Source: Amycolatopsis bartoniae (GTDB lineage Bacteria; Actinomycetota; Actinomycetes; Mycobacteriales; Pseudonocardiaceae). Taken from it: a stretch of 64,000 nucleotides of DNA. Shown piece by piece: positions 57,816 through 64,000 of this stretch (position 1 is the stretch's first letter; every line of letters begins with the position of its first letter). The stretch is from NCBI RefSeq assembly GCF_014191255.1, contig NZ_JACHWH010000003.1:253501-317500 (forward strand), written 5' to 3'. Position numbers and translations under genes: made by a program. The notes under the pieces are model-generated. The model ran no database searches and had not been told where the DNA came from. It saw only the letters and a program-made list of their open reading frames with translations.

Positions 57816-58895
57816 GTGCATTCTTGCCGGGCCTGCGGCGCGGCCGTCGGCGACCTCGTCCTCGACCTCGGGGAGCAGCCGCCGTGCGACCTGTTCCCGC
57901 CCGCCGGCGACCCGGGGCCGGACCCGCTGTTCCCGCTGCGGATGTGGTTGTGCGGCCGCTGTTCCCTGGCGCAGCTGGTCGAGGACCCGGGCACGGCGGA
58001 GGAGCCCGCCGGGGTCGAACCGCGGGCGCTGACCGACCAGGCCGCCGACGCGGTCCGGGTGCTGACCGAGGCCGGGCTGGTGCGGCCGGGAGCCACGGTC
58101 GCCGAGTACGGCAGCCCGCACGGCGGGTCGTGGCTGCCGCTGCTGCGGGCCGCGGGCCTGCGCGAGGCCGGGCCGGGGGAGCAGGCCGACCTGGTGCTCG
58201 ACTGCTTCGGCCTGATGCACGAACCGGCGCAGGACAAGGCGATGGCCGAGCGCGCGGGCAGGCTCGCCCCGGGCGGCGCGCTGCTGGTGCAGTTCCACTC
58301 GCTGGCCTCGATCCTCGCGCAGCGGCAGTGGAACGCCCTGCGGCACGGGCACTTCGCGTACTACTCCACGCCCGCGATGCGCACCCTCGCCGAGCCGGCC
58401 GGGCTCACCGCGGGCCGCAGCTGGTCGTTCCCGCTCTACGGCGGCACGGTGCTGCTGGAGCTGCGGGCGGGCGGCGCACCCGCGCCGGAAACCGAGGAGC
58501 TCGTGCGCGCCGAGCTGGCCGCCGGGGTGGCGGACGCGGAGACGGTGGCGGGGCTCGGCCGGGCCGCGGCCGAGGGCGCGGCCCGGCTGCGGCGGGAGCT
58601 GGTGGCCCGGGCCGAGGCGGGAAAGCACGTTCTCGGTTACGGCGCCGCATCCCGTGCGGTCGCCCTGCTCACCCGCGCCGGAATCGATTCCGGCCTGCTG
58701 CCGGCCATTGTGGACATTTCTGCCGCCAAGCACGGGCGCAGAATGCCGGCGACGGAAATCCCGATCACCGGTCCCGCCGCGCTGGAAAGTGATCTTCCCG
58801 ACGTCGTGCTGCTGTTCGTGCCGGACCTGCTGGCGGAGGTCCGGGCGGCCTTCCCGGCGCTGGACGAACGGGACGCCGAGTGGCTGCTGGGGTAG
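57816..58895 (+). CDS. Sugar C-methyltransferase-like protein with shortened SAM domain
   Basis: A 359-residue protein of the NovU/TylC3-type architecture: N-terminal zinc-binding domain (CRACGAAVGDLVLDLGEQPP with MWLCGRCSLAQL), a middle methyltransferase domain and a C-terminal Methyltransf_14 domain (HVLGYGAASRAVALLTRAGI and IVDISAAKHGRRMP). The usual EVASNDGYLL motif is EYGSPHGGSWLPLL, and about 50 residues carrying the second acidic SAM contact are missing relative to the neighbour at 59079. Activity is uncertain. GTG 57816 is preceded by AAGGGGAAAG. Confidence 0.8.
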   Translation: MHSCRACGAAVGDLVLDLGEQPPCDLFPPAGDPGPDPLFPLRMWLCGRCSLAQLVEDPGTAEEPAGVEPRALTDQAADAVRVLTEAGLVRPGATVAEYGSPHGGSWLPLLRAAGLREAGPGEQADLVLDCFGLMHEPAQDKAMAERAGRLAPGGALLVQFHSLASILAQRQWNALRHGHFAYYSTPAMRTLAEPAGLTAGRSWSFPLYGGTVLLELRAGGAPAPETEELVRAELAAGVADAETVAGLGRAAAEGAARLRRELVARAEAGKHVLGYGAASRAVALLTRAGIDSGLLPAIVDISAAKHGRRMPATEIPITGPAALESDLPDVVLLFVPDLLAEVRAAFPALDERDAEWLLG

Positions 58896-59078
58896 ATCCG
58901 CCCAGGTCACGTGACCGCTCGTCGCCGCGTGATCACCCACCGACGTGACCTTCACCCGATCGATGTCTCACTCTGGTCCAGTTGCGCGTAACGCTGAACG
59001 GCCGCACCCCTATAGTCACCATGAAAAATCAAGCCGGGCGGCGGCCTGGGGCACTGGGACGAGGGGTGGCACCGCGAC
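58896..59078. promoter_or_regulatory. Intergenic region with GGTCACGTGACC palindrome
   Basis: A perfect 12-base palindrome GGTCACGTGACC is at 58905-58916, and the half CGTGACC recurs at 58944-58950. TATAGT (59011-59016) may be the -10 of the downstream operon (59079-64000). Confidence 0.4.
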
Positions 59079-60338
59079 ATGCCGAAGGTCGAGCGGCCGT
59101 ACTGCCGGCTGTGTGGCTCGCCGGAACTGGCGAGCGTGGTCGACCTGGGGGCCAGCCCACCGTGTGAATCGTTTCTCGCCGAAGCGGAATTGGACGCGCC
59201 GGAACTGACGCACCCGCTGCATTTGCGGGTGTGCCCGAATTGTTTTCTCGTCCAGCTGCCGCCGTTGATCGACCCGGTGGAGACGTTCACCGAGTACGCG
59301 TATTTCTCGTCATTTTCCCACTCCTGGCTCAAGCACGCCGAGGAGTTCGTCACCGCGGCCGTCGACCGGCTCGGGCTGGACGGCTCCTCGTTCGTGGTCG
59401 AGGTGGCCAGCAACGACGGGTACCTGCTGCGCAACGTGGTCGAGCGCGGGCTGCGCTGCCTCGGCGTCGAGCCGTCGGTGAACGTCGGCGCCGCGGCGCG
59501 GGAGGCGGGCGTGCCGACGCTGACGGCGTTCCTCGACCCGGAGACCGGCGCCGCCGTGCGGCGCAAGCACGGGCCCGCGGACCTCGTGGTGGCCAACAAC
59601 GTGTACGCGCACATCCCCGACGTGCTGGGCTTCAGCCGCGGCCTGCGCGAGCTGGTCGCCGACGACGGCTGGGTCTCCATCGAGGTGCAGCACCTGCTGA
59701 GCCTCATCGAGCTGACCCAGTACGACACGATCTACCACGAGCACTTCCAGTACTACACGGTCGCCACGGCGCAGCGGGCGCTCGCGACCGCCGGGCTGGC
59801 CGTGGTGGACGTCGAGAAGCTGCCCACGCACGGCGGGTCCATCCGGCTGTGGGCGCGGCCCGAGGCCGTCGCGGGCGAGCCGAGCGACCGGATGCGCGCC
59901 GTGCTCGCCGAGGAGGAGGCCGCGGGCCTGCACGAGCTGCGGGGCTACCGCGACTTCGCCGAGCGCGTGGAACGGGTGCGCCTGGCGCTGCTGGAGTTCC
60001 TGGTGCGGACCAAGCGCCGCGGCGAGCTGGTCGTGGGTTACGGTGCCCCTGGCAAGGGCAACACCCTGCTCAACCACTGCGGCATCCGGCCCGACCTGCT
60101 GCCGTACACAGTGGACCGCAACCCGTACAAGCACGGGCGCTACACGCCCGGCACCCGCATCCCGATCTTCGAGCCCGAGCGGATCGCGCGGGACCGGCCG
60201 GACTACGTGCTGGTGCTGCCGTGGAACCTGCGTGCCGAGTTGACCGCACAGCTCGGTTACGTCGCCGAATGGGGCGGCCGCCTGGTGTTCCCCATCCCGG
60301 AGCTGGAGATCGTCGTTCCCGAGCGAGAGGTGAGCTGA
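59079..60338 (+). CDS. SAM-dependent sugar C-methyltransferase (NovU/TylC3-like)
   Basis: A 419-residue three-domain nucleotide-sugar C-methyltransferase. Zinc ligands are in YCRLCGSPELASVVDLGASP and RVCPNCFLVQL. The SAM motif VEVASNDGYLLRNVVERG, GVEPSVNVGAAAREAG and VVANNVYAHIPDVLGF are intact. YDTIYHEHFQYYTVATAQRA carries the catalytic Tyr/Glu/His cluster, and the C-terminal domain has VGYGAPGKGNTLLNHCGI and DRNPYKHGRYTPGT. These enzymes add a methyl branch to 4-keto-deoxysugars. First gene of a tightly packed operon with nucleotidyltransferase and epimerase. Confidence 0.92.
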   Translation: MPKVERPYCRLCGSPELASVVDLGASPPCESFLAEAELDAPELTHPLHLRVCPNCFLVQLPPLIDPVETFTEYAYFSSFSHSWLKHAEEFVTAAVDRLGLDGSSFVVEVASNDGYLLRNVVERGLRCLGVEPSVNVGAAAREAGVPTLTAFLDPETGAAVRRKHGPADLVVANNVYAHIPDVLGFSRGLRELVADDGWVSIEVQHLLSLIELTQYDTIYHEHFQYYTVATAQRALATAGLAVVDVEKLPTHGGSIRLWARPEAVAGEPSDRMRAVLAEEEAAGLHELRGYRDFAERVERVRLALLEFLVRTKRRGELVVGYGAPGKGNTLLNHCGIRPDLLPYTVDRNPYKHGRYTPGTRIPIFEPERIARDRPDYVLVLPWNLRAELTAQLGYVAEWGGRLVFPIPELEIVVPEREVS

Positions 60339-60342
60339 GCCC

Positions 60343-61137
60343 ATGAAGGTGGTGCTGTTCTGCGGTGGCTACGGCATGCGCATGCGCAACGGCCCCGCGG
60401 ACGACGTGCCCAAGCCGATGCAGCTGGTCGGCCCGCGGCCGCTGCTGTGGCACGTGATGCGCTACTACGCCCACTTCGGCCACAAGGACTTCGTGCTGTG
60501 CCTGGGCTACGGCGCGCGGCACATCAAGGACTTCTTCCTGTCCTACACCGAGACCGCGTCGAACGACTTCGTGCTGCGCGACGGGCAGGTCGAGCTGCTG
60601 TCCACCGACATCAGCGACTGGTCGATCACCTTCGTGCACACCGGGATCGAGTCGTCGATCGGCGAGCGGCTGCGGCGGGTGCGCGAGCACGTGGCGGGGG
60701 AGGAGATCTTCCTCGCCAACTACGCGGACGTGCTCTCCGACGCCCCGCTCGACGAGATGATCGCGAACCTCCGCGAGAGCGACGCGGGTGCCTCGATGAT
60801 GGTGGTGCCGCCACAGTCGACGTTCCACTGCGTCGAGCTGGAGGGCACGCAGGTGCGCTCGATCAGCTCCGCGAGCCAGCTGCCGGTGTGGGAGAACGCC
60901 GGGTTCTTCGTGCTGCGGCAGGAGATCTTCGACTACATCCCGGAGAACGGCGACCTCGTCGAGGACGCGTGCGGCACCCTCGCGGGCAAGGGCAGGCTCG
61001 TCGCCTACCCGTACCGAGGGTTCTGGCAGCCCGCCGACACGTTCAAGGAACGGGCCGCGCTGGACGCCGCGTACGAGAGCGGCGAGCGGCCGTGGATGCT
61101 GTGGGAGAAGAAGGCACCGGTGGGGGCGAGCGCATGA
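60343..61137 (+). CDS. Hexose-1-phosphate nucleotidyltransferase (RfbF/G1P cytidylyltransferase-like)
   Basis: A 264-residue sugar nucleotidyltransferase. The NTP-binding motif [14 protein letters not shown] with [50 protein letters not shown] (metal Asp) and [20 protein letters not shown] fit glucose-1-phosphate cytidylyltransferase. CDP-glucose, entry to CDP-dideoxy and branched sugars, is the likely product, but dTDP or UDP use cannot be excluded. It starts 4 bases after the methyltransferase stop. Confidence 0.88.
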   Translation: MKVVLFCGGYGMRMRNGPADDVPKPMQLVGPRPLLWHVMRYYAHFGHKDFVLCLGYGARHIKDFFLSYTETASNDFVLRDGQVELLSTDISDWSITFVHTGIESSIGERLRRVREHVAGEEIFLANYADVLSDAPLDEMIANLRESDAGASMMVVPPQSTFHCVELEGTQVRSISSASQLPVWENAGFFVLRQEIFDYIPENGDLVEDACGTLAGKGRLVAYPYRGFWQPADTFKERAALDAAYESGERPWMLWEKKAPVGASA

Positions 61138-62159
61138 GGGTTCTGCTGACGGGACACCAGGGTTATCTCGGCACGGTCATGGCGCCCGTGCTGCGCGAGG
61201 CCGGGCACGAGGTCTTCGGGCTGGACTCGGGCCTGTTCGCCGACTGCGTGCTGGGGCCGCGCCCGGACGACCCGCCGGGCGAGCCGGTGGACCTCCGCGA
61301 CGTGACCGCCGACCGGCTCGCCGGCGCGGAGGCGGTGATCCACCTGGCGGCGCTGTCCAACGACCCGCTGGGTTCGCTGAAGCCGGACCTGACCTACGAC
61401 ATCAACCACGCGGCGTCGGTCCGGCTGGCCCGGCTGGCCAAGGACGCCGGGGTGCGCCGGTTCCTCTACGCCTCCACGTGCTCCGTGTACGGCGCGGCGG
61501 GGGACGACCTGGTCACCGAGGACGCGCCGCTGCGGCCGGTCACGCCGTACGCCGAGTCGAAGGTGCGCGTCGAGGACGACCTGCACGAGCTCGCCGGCGA
61601 CGGGTTCAGCCCGGTGTACCTGCGCAACGCCACGGCGTTCGGGTTCTCGCCCCGGCTGCGGGCGGACATCGTGCTCAACAACCTCGTGGGCCACGCGGTG
61701 CTCACCGGCGAGGTGCGGGTGCTGTCCGACGGCACGCCGTGGCGCCCGCTCGTGCACGCCCTCGACATCGCCGCCGCGTTCCGGGAAGCGCTTTCCGCGC
61801 CCGTGGACGCGGTGCACGACGTCGCGTTCAACGTGGGTACCGAGGTCAACAACCTGACGGTGCGCGAGATCGCGGAGGCCGTGGCCGAGGCGGTGCCGGG
61901 CTCGAAGCTGGTCATCACCGGTGAGGCGGGCCCCGACCCCCGCTCCTACCGGGTCGACTTCTCGCGCATCCGCGCGGCGCTGCCGGGCTTCACCGCCCGG
62001 TGGTCCGTGCCCGACGGTGCGCGCGAGCTCGCCGGCGCCTACACGCGCCACGGGCTCACCGCCGAGGACTTCGCCGACCGATTCACCCGATTGGCATGGC
62101 TGCGTCGGCAGCAGGATTCCGAACTCCTGGGAGATGATCTGCGGCGGAGCCGAACCTGA
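61134..62159 (+). CDS. NAD-dependent sugar-nucleotide epimerase/dehydratase
   Basis: A 341-residue extended SDR. The Rossmann motif is [20 protein letters not shown], then [13 protein letters not shown], catalytic Ser/Thr in [10 protein letters not shown] and Tyr-Lys in [34 protein letters not shown] and [12 protein letters not shown] belong to the sugar-binding part. It resembles the reductase/epimerase partners of CDP-glucose pathways (NDPLG group). ATG 61134 overlaps the previous stop (ATGA). It would act on the methylated 4-keto sugar. Confidence 0.9.
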   Translation: MRVLLTGHQGYLGTVMAPVLREAGHEVFGLDSGLFADCVLGPRPDDPPGEPVDLRDVTADRLAGAEAVIHLAALSNDPLGSLKPDLTYDINHAASVRLARLAKDAGVRRFLYASTCSVYGAAGDDLVTEDAPLRPVTPYAESKVRVEDDLHELAGDGFSPVYLRNATAFGFSPRLRADIVLNNLVGHAVLTGEVRVLSDGTPWRPLVHALDIAAAFREALSAPVDAVHDVAFNVGTEVNNLTVREIAEAVAEAVPGSKLVITGEAGPDPRSYRVDFSRIRAALPGFTARWSVPDGARELAGAYTRHGLTAEDFADRFTRLAWLRRQQDSELLGDDLRRSRT

Positions 62160-62222
62160 GCCGCCGCCGAGCGTCTGACAAGTGTCTCCCCCGACTATCC
62201 CCCCGCCCGTGAGGAACAGCGC

Positions 62223-63119
62223 GTGACGATCACCGACTCCCCGCGTCCCGTCACCGACGCCCGCCGCCCCGAGTTCGAGAACCTCGGCGACGCCATCGCG
62301 TTCGCCGCCCGGCACACCCCGAAGCGCAGGCTCGAGCCCTCCGTGACCATCGTCGTGCCGGCCAAGAACGAGGCCGCCAACCTGCGTGAGGTCCTGCCCG
62401 AGCTGCCGCCGGTGCACGAGGTGCTCGTCGTGGACGGGCACTCCGACGACGACACCCTGCGGGCCGCGCACGAGGCGCTGCCCGGGGTCCGCGTCATCCA
62501 GCAGACCCGCCGTGGCAAGGGGAACGCGCTCGCGTGCGGGTTCCTCGCCGCCTCCGGCGACGTGATCGTCATGTTCGACGCCGACGGCTCCGCCGACCCT
62601 GCCGAGATCCCCCGGTTCGTCGACGCGCTCGTCGGGGGCGCCGACTTCGCCAAGGGCAGCCGGTTCGCCCCCGGCGGCGGCAGCCACGACATCACGGCGC
62701 TGCGCGCGGCGGGCAACTCGGGGCTGAACCGGCTGAGCAACACGCTGTTCAGCGGCGGGTTCACGGACCTGTGCTACGGCTACAACGCGTTCTGGCGGGA
62801 CCTCGTGCCGATGCTCGCGCTGCCGCCGGTGTTCGCCCCCGACGGGCCGCAGATGCGCTGGGGCGACGGGTTCGAGATCGAGACCGTGATCAACTGCCGG
62901 GTCGCCGCGCTGGGCCTGTGGATCACCGAGGTGCCCAGCGTCGAGCGCGCCCGCATCCACGGCGAGACCAACCTGCGCACGTTCAGCGACGGCGGCCGCG
63001 TGCTGCGCACGCTGGTGGCGGAGTGGCAGCGCGTCGGCAAGCAGCGCCGCAGCCGCCGCTTCGGCGCCTTCACCCCGCTTCCGCTGTCCGCGCCGGAGAC
63101 CGCGAGCGAGCCGGTATGA
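62223..63119 (+). CDS. Family 2 glycosyltransferase (DPM1/DPG-synthase-like)
   Basis: A 298-residue GT-A fold transferase. SVTIVVPAKNEAANLREVLP, VVDGHSDDDTLRAAHEA, RRGKGNALACGFLAASGDVI and VMFDADGSADPAEIPRFVDA (DxD at DAD) are classical. FKGSRF-like AKGSRFAPGGGSHDITALRA and the C-terminal GFEIETVINCRVAALGLWIT recall polyprenyl-phosphate mannose/glucose synthases, though no membrane helices follow. GTG 62223 is assumed. Sugar donor unknown. Confidence 0.88.
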   Translation: MTITDSPRPVTDARRPEFENLGDAIAFAARHTPKRRLEPSVTIVVPAKNEAANLREVLPELPPVHEVLVVDGHSDDDTLRAAHEALPGVRVIQQTRRGKGNALACGFLAASGDVIVMFDADGSADPAEIPRFVDALVGGADFAKGSRFAPGGGSHDITALRAAGNSGLNRLSNTLFSGGFTDLCYGYNAFWRDLVPMLALPPVFAPDGPQMRWGDGFEIETVINCRVAALGLWITEVPSVERARIHGETNLRTFSDGGRVLRTLVAEWQRVGKQRRSRRFGAFTPLPLSAPETASEPV

Positions 63120-64000
63120 GTGATCCCGCCACGACGGTCGTCGTCTGCGCCTACACCGAGCGGCGCTGGGACGATCTCGTCGCCGGGCTCTCGGCCCTGC
63201 GCGCGCAGACGGTGCCGCCCGGCGAGATCGTTCTCGTGATCGACCACAACCCGGAGCTCGAACGGCGTGCCACCGCGGCGTTCGACGACGTGCTGGTGGT
63301 GCCCAACGCCGGGCGCCGTGGCCTGTCCGGGGCCCGCAACACCGCGATCGAGCTCGCCAAGGGCGAGGTGATCGCGTTCCTCGACGACGACGCGGAGCCC
63401 GAGCCGGACTGGCTCGAACAGCTGCTCGCCGGCTACCGGGACCCGCGCGTGCTCGCGGTCGGCGGCGCCGCGCGCCCGGTGTGGCCGGGGCACGAGCGCA
63501 GCCCGCTGCTGCCCGCCCGCGGCGCGGGCACCGGCGAGCTGGACTGGGTCGTCGGCTGCACGTACACCGGGCAGCCCACCACCGACACGCCGGTGCGCAA
63601 CCTCATGGGCTGCAACATGTCCTTCCGGCGCGAGGCGTTCGAGCTGGCGGGGCTGTTCACCGAGGACCTCGGCCGGGTCGGGCGCACGCCGCTCGGCTGC
63701 GAGGAGACCGAGCTGTGCATCCGGCTGCACCAGGCGTCGCCGGGGTCGGTCGTGTTGTTCCGGCCCGGCGCCGTGGTGCGCCACCGTGTCACGCCGGACC
63801 GGCTCACCTGGAGCTACCTGCGCCGCCGCGGCTGGGGCGAGGGCGTGTCGAAGGCACTGGTCTCCCGGTCGGTCGGCGCCGACGCGGCGCTGTCCACCGA
63901 ACGCGGCTATCTCCAACGGGTGATTCCGGCGGCCGCGGTGCGCGAGCTGAGCCGCCTGCTGCGCGGCCGCGGGTCCGGGCTCGTGGGCCTGCTCGCGCTG
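63116..64000 (+). CDS. Family 2 glycosyltransferase (partial, runs off the window)
   Basis: The first 295 residues of a GT2 transferase. TTVVVCAYTERRWDDLVAGL, GRRGLSGARNTAIELAKGEV, IAFLDDDAEPEPDWLEQLLA (DDD motif), MGCNMSFRREAFELAGLF and GCEETELCIRLHQA (ED motif). ATG 63116 overlaps the preceding stop (ATGA), so the two transferases are coupled. The C-terminus after VRELSRLLRGRGSGLVGLLA lies outside the window. It resembles exopolysaccharide glycosyltransferases that follow a first sugar transfer. Confidence 0.88.
   Translation, partial: MSDPATTVVVCAYTERRWDDLVAGLSALRAQTVPPGEIVLVIDHNPELERRATAAFDDVLVVPNAGRRGLSGARNTAIELAKGEVIAFLDDDAEPEPDWLEQLLAGYRDPRVLAVGGAARPVWPGHERSPLLPARGAGTGELDWVVGCTYTGQPTTDTPVRNLMGCNMSFRREAFELAGLFTEDLGRVGRTPLGCEETELCIRLHQASPGSVVLFRPGAVVRHRVTPDRLTWSYLRRRGWGEGVSKALVSRSVGADAALSTERGYLQRVIPAAAVRELSRLLRGRGSGLVGLLAL

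Noticed and set aside
61005-62960. 651-codon minus-strand frame opposite the epimerase and GT2 genes
   Set aside because: Same shadow-frame pattern; real plus-strand genes have complete catalytic motifs.
1-64000. CRISPR array, rRNA genes, riboswitches, prophage structural genes
   Set aside because: Read through for regularly spaced repeats, rRNA signatures, T-box/cobalamin-type leaders and capsid/tail genes; none seen.

Overview
The window is very GC-rich (visibly around 70%), densely coded with strong third-position G/C bias, and uses many GTG/TTG starts and ATGA/GTGA stop-start overlaps. It carries an SsgA/SsgB-type sporulation-division protein, many TetR/MarR/IclR/PucR/HxlR regulators and a terpene synthase-P450 pair. 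This fits a filamentous actinomycete, most likely of the Pseudonocardiaceae (Amycolatopsis-like). The genus is inference from gene content, not a database match.

Layout. 1-52 kb looks like accessory chromosome: short catabolic and biosynthetic operons, each beside its own regulator, mixed with gene remnants (a trpB/trpA fusion remnant, an MFS fragment, IS3-type and IS630-type transposase pieces, a RidA fragment, a HAD protein missing its cap, an integrase fragment). 52.3-53.6 kb holds four tRNA genes and an ssgB-like gene, which look like core genome. 53.8-64 kb carries an IclR regulator and a surface-glycan/deoxysugar cluster that runs off the right edge.

Main modules: (a) 0.25-5.3 kb, minus strand: CoA transferase, two enoyl-CoA hydratase-family proteins, a metabolite:H+ symporter and a LysR regulator, a carnitine-like carboxylate degradation operon. 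(b) 7.2-10.5 kb: class I terpene synthase, cytochrome P450 and SAM methyltransferase in one tight operon. Its promoter motif recurs upstream of an SDR gene (11.45 kb) and a flavin oxidoreductase gene (46.17 kb). (c) 12.9-15.0 kb: metallo-hydrolase and alpha/beta-hydrolase, divergent from a MarR regulator. (d) 15.6-18.3 kb: TetR, amidohydrolase and esterase. (e) 21.8-29.6 kb: a MarR-type catabolic cluster with symporter, Ldh-type dehydrogenase, LLM monooxygenase, acyl-CoA synthetase, an HMG-CoA-lyase-like protein that has lost its metal site, a type II dehydroquinase-like protein with an altered active site, and a flavin reductase. This is the best candidate for an undescribed pathway. (f) 29.7-44.7 kb: a peptide/D-amino-acid degradation island with PucR and TetR regulators (sharing a palindrome), D-aminopeptidase, S9 peptidase, M19 dipeptidase, class C beta-lactamase-like hydrolase, two CocE-type hydrolases (one with a dead triad), an MFS transporter, two FAD amine oxidoreductases and a RidA remnant. 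(g) 44.7-48.3 kb: BBE-like oxidoreductase, Lrp regulator and PLP decarboxylase. (h) 48.5-50.3 kb: TetR and nitroreductase, each fed by one copy of an inverted, nearly identical 51-bp promoter/operator.

In the glycan region a membrane sugar-1-phosphate transferase, a PIG-L deacetylase, a sugar 3,5-epimerase, NovU/TylC3-like sugar C-methyltransferases, a hexose-1-phosphate nucleotidyltransferase, an NAD-epimerase and two GT2 glycosyltransferases together suggest synthesis of a branched, methylated deoxysugar and its assembly into a lipid-linked or exported glycan.
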